Positions 46,867 to 55,557 of a stretch of 64,000 bases of DNA are shown here, piece after piece (positions within the stretch are counted from its first letter, which is position 1; every line of letters begins with the position of its first letter). This DNA comes from an uncultured bacterium (GTDB lineage Bacteria > Cyanobacteriota > Vampirovibrionia > Gastranaerophilales > Gastranaerophilaceae): NCBI GenBank assembly GCA_900319365.1, contig ONOE01000001.1, positions 171,977-235,976 of the forward strand, written 5' to 3'. The notes below the pieces were generated by a model. It worked only from the letters and a program-made list of their open reading frames with translations. It did no database searches and was not told the DNA's origin. The translations under genes were made by a program, and so were the position numbers.

Positions 46867-47117
46867 TCCTTACTTTTATCATATAAATTTTCAAGAAGTT
46901 GAAGAATATTATTTGAATGGTCATGCATAATAAGCGGCTCAAGCAGTTCATAGTGAAATCTTAATTTTTCGGTTTCTTCTATCATTTTGTCTATCATAAC
47001 TCCCATTTCAAGTGAAAAAACACTTGTATTATTATCGCCGTATGCTCTTGTAATTTGCAAAAGACTGTATAAACTTACCAGTACACTTTCTGTGTCTGCC
47101 TCTTTTTTGTTATGCAT
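46863..47117 (-). CDS. Small hypothetical protein, 84 residues, divergent from an XRE regulator
   Basis: ATG with AGGAGG upstream and a near-consensus promoter (TTGACA-17-TAATAT). The protein (MHNKKEADTESVLVSLYSLL...) is predicted almost entirely helical and acidic (EETEKLRFHYELLEPLIMHDH). It has no signal peptide. The shared promoter region with the XRE gene suggests it is the regulated partner. Family not recognised. Confidence 0.7.
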   Translation of the reverse strand: MHNKKEADTESVLVSLYSLLQITRAYGDNNTSVFSLEMGVMIDKMIEETEKLRFHYELLEPLIMHDHSNNILQLLENLYDKSKD

Positions 47118-47168
47118 TCACACCTCCTATTATTAAGTAATATTTCTATATAAATTTCATATACTAAC

Positions 47169-47220
47169 ATATTATTTAGTACACTAAAATTTGTCAATTT
47201 ATCCAAGTGGGTTATATAAA
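47169..47220. promoter_or_regulatory. Divergent promoters sharing one -35 region, with operator-like repeat
   Basis: Minus strand: TTGACA (47192-47197), 17-bp spacer, TAATAT (47169-47174). Plus strand: TTGTCA (47191-47196), 18-bp spacer, TATAAA (47215-47220), 8 nt before the XRE ATG. The two -35 boxes overlap almost completely. TTTAGT-AC-ACTAAA (47175-47188), a perfect inverted repeat, fills the minus-strand spacer and suits an XRE operator. Confidence 0.75.
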
Positions 47221-47228
47221 ATATAATT

Positions 47229-47435
47229 ATGATAAGAAGTAATATTCCTGCGTTAATCGGCAAAAATAAGATGACTATTGCAGAAGTCGCAAAAATTGCA
47301 AAATTAGAATATAACACCGTTGAAAGCATTTATCGTGATAGAGCAAAGGGTATTAAATATGAAACAATGAACAAACTCTGCTTTGCATTAAATTGTACCC
47401 CTGCTGAAATGTTTACATACATTCCTGATGACTAA
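47229..47435 (+). CDS. Small XRE/Cro-type helix-turn-helix regulator
   Basis: 68 residues: IPALIGKNKMTIAEVAKIAKLEYNTVESIYRDRAKGIKYETMNKLCFALNCTPAEMFTYI is one Cro/C1-type HTH of the HTH_26 kind. No ribosome binding site; the -10 box is 8 nt before the ATG, so it is probably leaderless. It is likely to bind the inverted repeat in the shared promoter region. Confidence 0.85.
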   Translation: MIRSNIPALIGKNKMTIAEVAKIAKLEYNTVESIYRDRAKGIKYETMNKLCFALNCTPAEMFTYIPDD

Positions 47436-47458
47436 ATCATTTGTATTTATGAAACTAT

Positions 47459-47485
47459 AGTATGGTGCGACAAGTGTACCATACT
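47459..47485. repeat. Hairpin AGTATGGT...ACCATACT
   Basis: An 8-bp perfect stem with an 11-nt loop in the 264-bp gap after the XRE gene. Beyond it lie fragments of the GTCGGCAT family (tgccgacaa, agacaatgtaaatac). No gene is seen in this gap. Confidence 0.55.
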
Positions 47486-47699
47486 CTGCCGACAACAAAA
47501 ATAGACAATGTAAATACACTACTTTTCGCACTAATTAAATTTAACTGATTTTATTTAGAATTTATATTCGCATGATGCTGTATTGAATTTTAAAAATATC
47601 CCGATATATTTAAAAATACTGGGATTTTCTAATTTGTCCTGTGTCGGGATAATGTAACGATTAAATTCTACGGGGGTACTTGTAAAAATTTTTGAATTA

Positions 47700-49244
47700 C
47701 TACTCAACATCTAACTCCTTTAACTGGTTAATTTTATTATTTAATGCATTCATATATTCAAGATTATCTGTTTGTCTTGCGTATTTTTGTGCTTTTGATA
47801 AAAGTTTATATGCTTTATCAATATTATTAAATTCAACCATAACATCTGCCGCAGCTTCGTAATTCTGTGCGGTTTTTAAAGGTGTTTCGCCTTTTGTGTA
47901 ATCCTGCACGGCTTTTGAAAAAGATTTCAAAGCCTGTTCGGGTTCATCAAATTTTACGTGAGCTTTGCCTGTATTTGCAGAAACAAAACCTTTCAAATTA
48001 TAATTATCCGTTTCGTTTGCAATATCATTTGCCAAATCATAGTAATCAAAAGCTTCTTTTTCATACATATCGGTATAAATGTTGCCCATTTTGGTTAATG
48101 ATGCTGATTGTGCGGGAAGATTTTCCGCTTCACCGGCATGAGATACGGCGCTTACGTAGTGATTTAATGCGGGTGTTACCTGATTTACATCATCATAAAT
48201 TTGAGCCATTGAATAGTATGCTCTTGCTTTTACGTTTTCATCGTTGGAAAGTTGAATTGATTGATGATAGCTCTCTAAAGCCTGTGGCAAATAGTCGTGA
48301 TTGTCATAAATTTTGCCTACTTCATAATAAATTTTGCCTGAAGTTTCGATATCATCGATTTCGTTTGCTCTGTTTAGGGCTTTTTCAAAAGTCTTTATTG
48401 CTTTTTCGGGGTTTTGTGCGTAAGCAAATTTCTTGGCTTGAATAAACAATGATTTTAATTGTTTATCTTGCGGAATTTTTACCTTTGATTCGCCTGCAAC
48501 ATTAATCGGAATAACTTTATCGCTGTCTTTGGCTTGAGGTTCTTGTGCTTCTTGAGAAGTTTCCTGAAGTTCTTCCTGTCTTTTGGTTTTGCTTGTCGAA
48601 CCGTCGGGGAATTTGACTAAAAATCTTTCATTGATGTCGTTTTCATCATATTTGAAATTGATTTTTTGTAAAAATAATGTATCAACCCAATTTTCAACAA
48701 CTTCGGAATCTTTGTTCAAAGTGTCTGAAATATGACCGTCAAGCAATGATGCGGCATTTTTTAAATTGGATTTTATAAGTCTTACATTGGGGTTATCTTT
48801 TGTAACCTGTTTTTGAATTAAATCAAGATATTCGTCTACTTCTTCCGAAATCCCATCGGGTGTGCCGATTGCAACGGCGGTATTTTTGAAATCTTTTAAG
48901 ATTTGAGCAATGTTAATTTGAGAATTGTTTAAATCGGCAGATTTTTGTTCGGGGTTTTGAACGTAAGATGCTGCCTGATTATTAGGAGCTTTTGTTTTTT
49001 GTGCATTTATATTAACATTGCCGTATGCGCTTGCGGCAAAAGTGTTTGCATATTTGGGGACATAGGTTTGTTGTCTTTCTTCCTGATATTGAAGCCCTCT
49101 GCTTTTTGAATTTTGGTTTTCTTCTTCACGGTGTTCGGCAGCGGTTGATGATGTTTGTTCATCATCTTCTCTTCTTTTGACCCTGTTTTGTAAATTAGGA
49201 TTTACGTAAGGTCTTTGATAGATGTTATTAAGACTCAATCCCAT
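47700..49244 (-). CDS. Cytoplasmic TPR protein
   Basis: 514 residues without a signal peptide. The first 120 or so are polar and probably disordered (RREDDEQTSSTAAEHREEENQNSK). Residues about 260-510 are TPR-like repeats, e.g. SLFIQAKKFAYAQNPEKAIKTFEKAL, GKIYYEVGKIYDNHDYLPQALESYHQ, ARAYYSMAQIYDDVNQVTPALNHY, ending in LEYMNALNNKINQLKELD. TPR arrays bind other proteins; the partner is unknown. It stands alone between repeat-bearing gaps. Confidence 0.82.
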   Translation of the reverse strand: MGLSLNNIYQRPYVNPNLQNRVKRREDDEQTSSTAAEHREEENQNSKSRGLQYQEERQQTYVPKYANTFAASAYGNVNINAQKTKAPNNQAASYVQNPEQKSADLNNSQINIAQILKDFKNTAVAIGTPDGISEEVDEYLDLIQKQVTKDNPNVRLIKSNLKNAASLLDGHISDTLNKDSEVVENWVDTLFLQKINFKYDENDINERFLVKFPDGSTSKTKRQEELQETSQEAQEPQAKDSDKVIPINVAGESKVKIPQDKQLKSLFIQAKKFAYAQNPEKAIKTFEKALNRANEIDDIETSGKIYYEVGKIYDNHDYLPQALESYHQSIQLSNDENVKARAYYSMAQIYDDVNQVTPALNHYVSAVSHAGEAENLPAQSASLTKMGNIYTDMYEKEAFDYYDLANDIANETDNYNLKGFVSANTGKAHVKFDEPEQALKSFSKAVQDYTKGETPLKTAQNYEAAADVMVEFNNIDKAYKLLSKAQKYARQTDNLEYMNALNNKINQLKELDVE

Positions 49245-49429
49245 TTATTTTATACTACCTGCCTCTATTATCTTTCGGAACCGTTATTCCGATTTACACA
49301 TATTTAAGTCCGGTTTTACACTATATTTGTACCATATTCTAAAAAATATGTTGTCATACTTTCGTATGATTTTTTATGTTTTTTATTTAAGGATTTTTTG
49401 CCAAATGTCAAAGGTCATGGTGTAATAAT

Positions 49430-49458
49430 TTGATTTTTTGAATAAAATAAAGTAAAAT
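49430..49458 (+). promoter_or_regulatory. Promoter of the 49481 metalloprotease
   Basis: TTGATT, 17-bp spacer, TAAAAT; the ATG lies 22 bp further on behind AGAGG. Confidence 0.65.
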
Positions 49459-49480
49459 CGCAAATAAAAAGAGGTTTGTT

Positions 49481-50053
49481 ATGATAAGAAAAGTATTTTC
49501 AATATTATTCGCAGTTTTTGTTTTTATGTTCTTTACGTCTGTTAAAACGTTTGCTGTAGGCGAATACGGACCTAATTGGGGAAAAAATAATATTACTGTT
49601 TATATTCCGAATGAGAGTGCATATTCTTCAACTATGCTGCATGCTTTTCAAAAATGGCAGAGCAAATGTTACGGTCAATTGACTTTTACAATGGTTAATA
49701 AAACGCCTGCCGATATTGAAGTAGAATTTGCATCAAAAACCGACGGAACTGATGGTGAGATAGGTTCATATTCTTTGACGGTTCAGGGCGGAAATATTAC
49801 CTCTGCAAAAATTACTATTGCGCCGAAACCTCAAACAAATTCAAATCAGTTGATTTATACCGTAATGCTGCATGAAATAGGACATGCGCTCGGATTAAAA
49901 GATTCAAGAAGAAATTTGGGCATAATGCATTCTCCCGTCAATGCAACGCAGGATATAATTTCAAACGATATAGTCAAACTTTTCAGACTTAACGGCTGGT
50001 CATATATGAATAAAGGAACTACGGATTTGAGAGGGAATTTTGTTCACTTTTAA
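49481..50053 (+). CDS. Secreted metzincin-like metalloprotease with Asp as third zinc ligand
   Basis: 190 residues. Signal peptide (MIRKVFSILFAVFVFMFFTS..TFA), then a matrixin-like domain. The zinc site is H131-E-I-G-H135-A-L-G-L-K-D141: HExxHxxGxxD with Asp, as in snapalysin-type peptidases, where most matrixins have His. LGIMHSP supplies the Met-turn (M149). It is a paralogue of the next two genes, which run in the opposite direction; its stop overlaps the next gene's stop by 4 bp. Probably exported; substrate unknown. Confidence 0.82.
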   Translation: MIRKVFSILFAVFVFMFFTSVKTFAVGEYGPNWGKNNITVYIPNESAYSSTMLHAFQKWQSKCYGQLTFTMVNKTPADIEVEFASKTDGTDGEIGSYSLTVQGGNITSAKITIAPKPQTNSNQLIYTVMLHEIGHALGLKDSRRNLGIMHSPVNATQDIISNDIVKLFRLNGWSYMNKGTTDLRGNFVHF

Positions 50054-50601
50054 TATCTGATACCGTAGAGGTTAAACAATTCTTCAATATCTTCTTTTTG
50101 AATGTTTTGCCTTATGGCTATTCCGAGGTTAGTTCCGTCATACATTATTCTGTTGGCTTGTTTTGTGTGCGCAAGCCCCAGAGAATGACCTATTTCATGC
50201 CTCATAATTGCATAAACCTGAGTATTACTTAGCAACAACCCTTTTGGTCGTCTTTTGGCTATATAAATTCTTGAATGAATCCCGCTTTGGTTAAAGTACA
50301 TCTGCGAACAGCCCATGGCAAGTTTGTTGCCGCAGTAGTTTGTCAAATCTTTCTCTATAAAGATAACATTTATTTGTGAAGCTTCTATTTTATTTACGAA
50401 TTTAAATGCAAATTTGTTATTTGTTTTTGCCTGCCATTCTTCAAAAGCTTTTTTCATCATTTGAGATTTGTCATCGTTTGGCGGAATATAGACTTTAATA
50501 TTTTGCGGATTGTTCCATACGCCGATTGCATAGGCAGATATTGCGCAGACGGTCAAAAATAGCATCAATGCTTCCGGTATAAGTATTTTAAACTTCTTCA
50601 T
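50050..50601 (-). CDS. Secreted matrixin-like metalloprotease
   Basis: 183 residues. N-terminal hydrophobic signal or anchor (KILIPEALMLFLTVCAISAYA). The zinc site is H135-E-I-G-H139-S-L-G-L-A-H145, a complete HExxHxxGxxH, with NRIMYDG as Met-turn (M153). NIKVYIPPNDDKSQMMKKAFEEW is shared in pattern with both paralogues. Two cysteines (CGNKLAMGC) may form a disulfide. It is 1 bp downstream of the third protease gene, so the two are co-transcribed. Confidence 0.85.
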   Translation of the reverse strand: MKKFKILIPEALMLFLTVCAISAYAIGVWNNPQNIKVYIPPNDDKSQMMKKAFEEWQAKTNNKFAFKFVNKIEASQINVIFIEKDLTNYCGNKLAMGCSQMYFNQSGIHSRIYIAKRRPKGLLLSNTQVYAIMRHEIGHSLGLAHTKQANRIMYDGTNLGIAIRQNIQKEDIEELFNLYGIRY

Positions 50602-50602
50602 T

Positions 50603-51163
50603 CTATTTTAATCCGTAAATTTTGATGACGTTTTGAACATCATCCTGTCGTATTTCCTGAGAATTTGCCCAATTTCTGTTTGTTCCCTCATACATAAGAC
50701 TTGTCGGATCGCTTGAATGTTCCAAACCTATTGCATGCCCTATTTCATGCAGCATAATTGTATAAGTTTCATTGGGGGTCATAATTCTGCCTTTGTTATC
50801 ACGTTTTGATACGTAGATTTTTGAATCAACGCATTTTTGATTCCCTCGAGATGTTTGGGCAATTTTTTGTACATTGCACCCTAAAGCTTCTTTGTTGCAA
50901 ATTTTTGATATTTCGTTGTTGGTGTTTTCAACAAAAACTACTTCAATATTTGCGGTGCTTTTTGTTCCGACGTATTCAAAAGAAATTTTGTTGTTCAAAT
51001 GCCTCTGCCAATCGGCAAATGCATGCTGCATGGCAGGTGTCAGCGTATTTTTAGGCGGAATATAAACCTTAATTCTTTGCGGATTGTACCTTATTGTGTC
51101 TGCAAAAACGACCGTCGCACATAAAAAAATAAATGTGAAAAATAATGCAAAAAATCTTTTCAT
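50603..51163 (-). CDS. Secreted matrixin-like metalloprotease
   Basis: 186 residues. Signal peptide MKRFFALFFTFIFLCATVVFA. The zinc site is H139-E-I-G-H143-A-I-G-L-E-H149, with TSLMYEG as Met-turn (M157). RIKVYIPPKNTLTPAMQHAFADW aligns with the paralogue downstream. No long propeptide with a cysteine switch is visible, and the whole protein is little more than a catalytic domain. It is first in the two-gene minus-strand unit. Confidence 0.86.
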   Translation of the reverse strand: MKRFFALFFTFIFLCATVVFADTIRYNPQRIKVYIPPKNTLTPAMQHAFADWQRHLNNKISFEYVGTKSTANIEVVFVENTNNEISKICNKEALGCNVQKIAQTSRGNQKCVDSKIYVSKRDNKGRIMTPNETYTIMLHEIGHAIGLEHSSDPTSLMYEGTNRNWANSQEIRQDDVQNVIKIYGLK

Positions 51164-51309
51164 ATTATTTATTATCCCATTTTTTTCAAAAATTTAATCA
51201 TATAAGTATATTATTTAGAAAAAATTTACAAAATTTTCTTTTAAATCGGTGTGATGATTTATTTTAGATTTTCTGCTAGAATATTTGTATTGAATTAAGG
51301 GAGTATGGT

Positions 51310-53313
51310 TTGTCAAAACAAATTGCGCAAGTATCTGAAAATAAACCTGCACGTAAAAAATACGTCCTCAAAAAGCGTGGGGATAATAAAACCGATTACA
51401 AGGTTAATTACAAGCAGGATTTGAATGAAAAGCAGCTTGAGGCGGTCATGGCAAATGACGGCGCTTTGCTTGTTATTGCGGGTGCGGGCTCGGGGAAAAC
51501 AAAAACTTTGACATACCGTGTTGCAAGGCTGATTGAGGACGGAACGGCACCTGAAAATATCTTGCTTTTAACTTTCACAAGAAAAGCCGCAAAAGAAATG
51601 CTCACACGTGCCTCGCTTGTTTTGGATAATCGCTGCGACAGAGTTGCGGGCGGAACTTTTCATTCGTTCGCAAATTTGATTTTGAGAAAATATGCTTCTG
51701 CGCTGAAATTAAAAAATAACTTTACTATTATGGATCAGGCGGATTGTGAAGATGTTATAAACCATATCACGGCACGAATGTTCCCTAAAAAAGAAAAAAG
51801 ATTTCCTAAAAAACATACGCTTTTGGAAATGTATTCAAAAAGCGTAAACAAAGTTATTCCCGCAAAAGAAATTATCGAGCAGGAATTTCCGCAATTTGAA
51901 CATTGTATTGATAAAATCCTTGAGGTTCATAAACAATATATTTTATACAAACGTGAAAATTCTATCCTTGATTACGACGATTTGCTTGTATATTTGAAAT
52001 TGCTTTTGGGTGAAAATGACAAGTTAAGACAAAAAATAGCGGGCGAATACAAGTATATTATGGTTGATGAGTACCAAGATACCAATACACTTCAGGCCGA
52101 TATCATAAAACTTTTATCTTCCGTTCATCATAACATTATGGCTGTCGGTGATGATGCACAAAGTATTTATTCATTCCGAGGGGCAAATTACAGAAATATT
52201 TTTGATTTTCCGAAAATTTTTCCGAATACCAAAATAATTAAATTGGAACAAAATTACAGAAGTACCCAAAATATACTTAATTTAACAAACCTTATAATAG
52301 GCAGGGCAAAGGAAAAATACGATAAACATTTGTTTTCAGAAATTACTTTCCCCGTGAAACCCGCATTGATTTGCGCAAAAAATTCTTTAATGGAGGCGGA
52401 ATTTATTTGCCAGAGAATTTTAGAACTTTTGGATGAGGGGTTGGAGTTATCGGATATTTGCGTACTTACAAGAAACGCCGGAATGTCTTATTCTCTTGAA
52501 GTTGAATTATCAAAAAGAGCGATACCGTACAGAAAATTCGGCGGTCCGAAATTTATGGAAACAGCGCATATAAAAGATGTTGTAGCTCATTTAAGGGTAA
52601 TTTTGAATCCTGATGATGTAATAAGTTTAACAAGAATTTTGCTGCTTTTAAAAGGGGTCGGAAATGTTGCTGTTAATAATATTATCCCGATTATGAAAGG
52701 TAATCTAAAAACAGATATCAAACTTTTACCCTCTAAAAATGCTGCAAGTGTTGCGCCTTTGTTTAAATTTTTGTCAAAAGAAAGTTCGGTTGCTTCGACT
52801 GCAAAGCCTGCCGATATTGTTGAAGCTGCCATAAGATATTATCGCCCGATATTAAAAGATAGATATGATGATTTTAATAAAAGGGAAAAAGATTTGGATC
52901 ATTTTTTGTATTTGTCGGAACAGTATTCAAATCTGGAAGATTTTATAAGCGATATGACTCTTGAACCGCCTGATTCAAGTGTTGAGGGAGTGTACCAAAA
53001 TAACAACGATGATGATGCATTGACAATTTCGACCATACATTCTGCAAAAGGTTTGGAATGGGATAGTGTATTTATAATCGGTGCGGTTGACGGCAGATTC
53101 CCGAGCGTTTATTCTTTTAATTCGGAAGAAGAAATGGACGAAGAATTAAGATTGATGTATGTTGCAACAACTCGTGCAAAAAATAACCTTTATATTACCT
53201 ATCCCGTTGATATGTATGATTTTTCAACAAATATGGTATTATCAAAGCCGTCAAGATTTTTGGACGATATCCCCGAGGATATTTTGGAACATTGGGATAT
53301 AACTGAAGAATAA
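51310..53313 (+). CDS. UvrD/PcrA-type superfamily 1 DNA helicase
   Basis: 667 residues, starting at TTG with AAGGGAG 6 nt upstream. Helicase motifs: VIAGAGSGKTKTLTYRVARL (Walker A), FTRKAAKEM (Ia), MVDEYQDTNTLQ (II), GDDAQSIYSFRGANYRNI (III), EQNYRST (IV) and TIHSAKGLEWDSVFI (V), then LRLMYVATTRAKNNLY (VI). It is shorter than E. coli UvrD and has no nuclease domain. Likely a 3'-5' helicase in repair or restart; UvrD versus PcrA/Rep cannot be settled. Confidence 0.92.
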   Translation: MSKQIAQVSENKPARKKYVLKKRGDNKTDYKVNYKQDLNEKQLEAVMANDGALLVIAGAGSGKTKTLTYRVARLIEDGTAPENILLLTFTRKAAKEMLTRASLVLDNRCDRVAGGTFHSFANLILRKYASALKLKNNFTIMDQADCEDVINHITARMFPKKEKRFPKKHTLLEMYSKSVNKVIPAKEIIEQEFPQFEHCIDKILEVHKQYILYKRENSILDYDDLLVYLKLLLGENDKLRQKIAGEYKYIMVDEYQDTNTLQADIIKLLSSVHHNIMAVGDDAQSIYSFRGANYRNIFDFPKIFPNTKIIKLEQNYRSTQNILNLTNLIIGRAKEKYDKHLFSEITFPVKPALICAKNSLMEAEFICQRILELLDEGLELSDICVLTRNAGMSYSLEVELSKRAIPYRKFGGPKFMETAHIKDVVAHLRVILNPDDVISLTRILLLLKGVGNVAVNNIIPIMKGNLKTDIKLLPSKNAASVAPLFKFLSKESSVASTAKPADIVEAAIRYYRPILKDRYDDFNKREKDLDHFLYLSEQYSNLEDFISDMTLEPPDSSVEGVYQNNNDDDALTISTIHSAKGLEWDSVFIIGAVDGRFPSVYSFNSEEEMDEELRLMYVATTRAKNNLYITYPVDMYDFSTNMVLSKPSRFLDDIPEDILEHWDITEE

Positions 53314-53333
53314 TAACAATAAGGATTAATAAT

Positions 53334-53885
53334 ATGAACGAAAAAGAAAAAATGATTAACGGTGAAACTTATTCCCCCATGGACGAAGAACTTATCAATG
53401 ACAGAAAAACCGCAAAAACGATTTGTATGAAATACAATGCTCTGTTGCCTGATCAAGAGGAGGAAAAATATGATATGCTATTCGAATTGCTCGGCAAAAT
53501 AGGTGATGAAGCCGTCATTGAACCGAATTTTTTCTGTGATTACGGTTATAATATTGAATTTGGCGGGTTTGTGTACATAAATCATAACAGCGTATTTTTG
53601 GATTGTGCAAAAATAAAAATCGGAGCAGATACGTTCATCGGTCCTAATTGCGGATTTTATACCGCTATTCACCCGATTGAATATGAAAAACGCATACAGG
53701 GACTTGAAAGTGCAAAACCTATAATTATCGGGCATGGGGTATGGATTGGCGGAAACGTTACTGTTTTACCCGGGGTAACGATAGGCGATAGAGCGGTAAT
53801 CGGTGCAGGTTCGGTTGTAACAAAAGATATACCGTCAGATGTTGTAGCAGTCGGAAATCCTTGCAAAGTAATAAGAGAAATATAG
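53334..53885 (+). CDS. Sugar O-acetyltransferase, maltose acetyltransferase type
   Basis: 183 residues. An N-terminal Mac domain (KEKMINGETYSPMDEELINDRKTAK) is followed by left-handed beta-helix hexapeptide repeats (YGYNIEFGGFVYINHNSVFLDCAKIKIG, IGHGVWIGGNVTVLPGVTIGDRAVIGAGSVVTKDIP). It transfers acetyl from acetyl-CoA to a sugar hydroxyl, and the catalytic His is probably in YTAIHPI. It follows the helicase by 20 bp and precedes rnhA by 13 bp in an operon-like row. Confidence 0.92.
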   Translation: MNEKEKMINGETYSPMDEELINDRKTAKTICMKYNALLPDQEEEKYDMLFELLGKIGDEAVIEPNFFCDYGYNIEFGGFVYINHNSVFLDCAKIKIGADTFIGPNCGFYTAIHPIEYEKRIQGLESAKPIIIGHGVWIGGNVTVLPGVTIGDRAVIGAGSVVTKDIPSDVVAVGNPCKVIREI

Positions 53886-53898
53886 TATTTGGGAGTAA

Positions 53899-54384
53899 AT
53901 GATGTTAGTAAAAATCTATACAGACGGTGCATGTTCGGGCAACCCCGGAAAAGGCGGGTACGGAACGATTCTTCTTGCGCAGGATAATAACGGCAATATT
54001 CATAAAAAAGAATTAACCCAAGGTTATAAAAATACCACAAATAATCGTATGGAACTTATGGCTGCAATTGTCGGACTGGAAGCTTTAAAAAAACCGTGCG
54101 AGGTGGAATTAACGTCAGACTCTAAATATCTTGTTGATGCGTTTAATCAAAACTGGATTTACGGTTGGATTAAAAAAGGTTGGAGAAATTCTCAAAAACA
54201 ACCAGTAAAAAACAAAGATTTGTGGGAAAGGCTGTTAAAAGCAAAAGAACCGCATAAAGTAAAATTTATCTGGATAAAAGGACATGCGGGACATGAATAT
54301 AATGAGCGCTGCGATAAAATGGCGGTTGCTTCCTCAAATTCAGATAACCTTTTAGAGGACAATGCTTTCGGATCAGATAAATAA
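53899..54384 (+). CDS. rnhA: Ribonuclease HI
   Basis: 161 residues. The catalytic DEDD set is visible: D9 (YTDGACSGNPG), E52 (RMELMAAIVGLEAL), D74 (LTSDSKYLVDAF) and D139 (NERCDKMA). It degrades RNA in RNA-DNA hybrids. The basic handle WIKKGWRNSQKQPVKNKDLW is present. The length is typical for bacterial RNase HI. Confidence 0.95.
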   Translation: MMLVKIYTDGACSGNPGKGGYGTILLAQDNNGNIHKKELTQGYKNTTNNRMELMAAIVGLEALKKPCEVELTSDSKYLVDAFNQNWIYGWIKKGWRNSQKQPVKNKDLWERLLKAKEPHKVKFIWIKGHAGHEYNERCDKMAVASSNSDNLLEDNAFGSDK

Positions 54385-54409
54385 TATTTTAAATTATTCA
54401 TTTAAAATA

Positions 54410-54438
54410 TTGCTTTATTTATTCGTTCCCTTTATAAT
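54410..54438 (+). promoter_or_regulatory. Promoter of the PC4-like gene
   Basis: TTGCTT, 17-bp spacer, TATAAT, ending 30 bp before the ATG at 54469. Confidence 0.75.
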
Positions 54439-54468
54439 AAAATCGCAAAAAATATAAGGAGAGATATA

Positions 54469-54705
54469 ATGGCAGATTCAAAAATTTTAGCAACAATAGA
54501 GCGTTCGGACACAGAACAATTACAAATTTCAATCAGCGAATATAAGGGCAAAAGTTATTTGAATATGAGAATATTCTATACAACAGATGGCGGCGAAACC
54601 TGGCTGCCTACCAAAAAAGGTGTTACTTTCACGCCTGATCAGCTTGATCTTTTATCTGAAGCAGTTGAAGAAGCAAAAGAAGAATTTATGAAAGATGCTG
54701 AATAA
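54469..54705 (+). CDS. PC4/p15-like single-stranded-DNA-binding protein
   Basis: 78 residues with AAGGAGA upstream. LQISISEYKGKSYLNMRIFYTTDGGETWLPTKKGVTFTPDQLDLLSEAVEEA matches the PC4 fold: a four-strand sheet then a long helix with the KKGVTF-ptql pattern. Bacterial members bind single-stranded DNA as dimers. The gene has its own promoter and a downstream hairpin. Its role in this organism is unknown; nucleoid or transcription-related is likely. Confidence 0.8.
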   Translation: MADSKILATIERSDTEQLQISISEYKGKSYLNMRIFYTTDGGETWLPTKKGVTFTPDQLDLLSEAVEEAKEEFMKDAE

Positions 54706-54723
54706 AAAATAGTTTTACAAAAC

Positions 54724-54762
54724 AAAATGCGAGGAATATTTATTTTATTCTCCGCATTTTTT
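54724..54762. terminator. Intrinsic terminator with imperfect stem
   Basis: AAAATGCG and CGCATTTT form the outer stem, with further GGAATA/TATTCT pairing across a mismatch, followed by T-rich sequence. It lies between the converging PC4-like and DUF1643-like genes. Confidence 0.75.
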
Positions 54763-54766
54763 AATA

Positions 54767-55489
54767 TTATTTTTTCTGTATGTATGGTGTATCTTTTGGA
54801 ACGAATTCGTTATCTTTAATTTCTAATTCATAAAGTTCCCGCTTATTATAAAATTCTCGATTTTTAGAGGATTGTAAACTGAAATGACGTGGACGGTGAT
54901 TTTTTGTAAGTTCTTTTGCGTAGGTCAGAATTTTTAAATTATTTGCATTTTTTTCTATTAAATCAAAATAATATTCATACAAATCTGCAGGAACTCCATC
55001 TCCGCACGCAACAAGCAATTCCTTACTTATATCTGTTTTTAAAATATTTTCAATAAATTCTCTGTTTAATTTTTCTTCTTGGGAATTTTTATTTTTTTCA
55101 TATAATTCTTTTGCTGATTTTCCGTTGCCGCAAATTAAAGAAAACGCATTCAAAACGATTAAATGCCCGTAGCCAAAATCCGATACAAATTTTATAATAT
55201 TTCTTATGGTTTGGTCAAATTTTGATTTTTTTGTGCCGTTTAAACCTTTCGCAAAAGTATTAGACGGATTCATTAATAATGCAAATATGGTTTTATCTGT
55301 TTTATCTTTAATATCAACCAAAAGACAATATCTGTGAGTTGCTTTTTTATCTTTCAAATCATAAATTCCATAACCATCTGCAACTATATTAAGCCTTTTT
55401 CTTTTAAAATAATCATCTTTTATCACATCAGAAAATTCTAAATTCTTATTAAAAGTTTTGACATCTTTTAAAATAGCTTCTTTGCACAT
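54767..55489 (-). CDS. DUF1643-like protein
   Basis: 240 residues from the ATG at 55489 (AAGGAAC upstream; an in-frame ATG at 55510 is also possible). FALLMNPSNTFAKGLNGTKKSKFDQTIRNIIKF and GYGHLIVLNAFSLI match the DUF1643 pattern (NPS...D-T...G-Y-G...N-L). ACGDGVPADLYEYYFDL and NHRPRHFSLQ also fit. Members are often found in mobile or defence contexts; no biochemical role is established. Here it lies beside tRNA-Gln, a common integration site, which may be significant. Confidence 0.72.
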   Translation of the reverse strand: MCKEAILKDVKTFNKNLEFSDVIKDDYFKRKRLNIVADGYGIYDLKDKKATHRYCLLVDIKDKTDKTIFALLMNPSNTFAKGLNGTKKSKFDQTIRNIIKFVSDFGYGHLIVLNAFSLICGNGKSAKELYEKNKNSQEEKLNREFIENILKTDISKELLVACGDGVPADLYEYYFDLIEKNANNLKILTYAKELTKNHRPRHFSLQSSKNREFYNKRELYELEIKDNEFVPKDTPYIQKK

Positions 55490-55523
55490 TATTTGTTCCT
55501 TTTTTTGCAAAATAACATCTTAT

Positions 55524-55554
55524 AAAAAAGCAACCCTGATAAGGTTGCTTTTTT
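55524..55554 (-). terminator. Intrinsic terminator of tRNA-Gln
   Basis: AAAAAAGCAACC-CTGATAA-GGTTGCTTTTTT directly after the tRNA 3' end; symmetric tails could work on both strands. Confidence 0.88.
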
Positions 55555-55557
55555 AAA

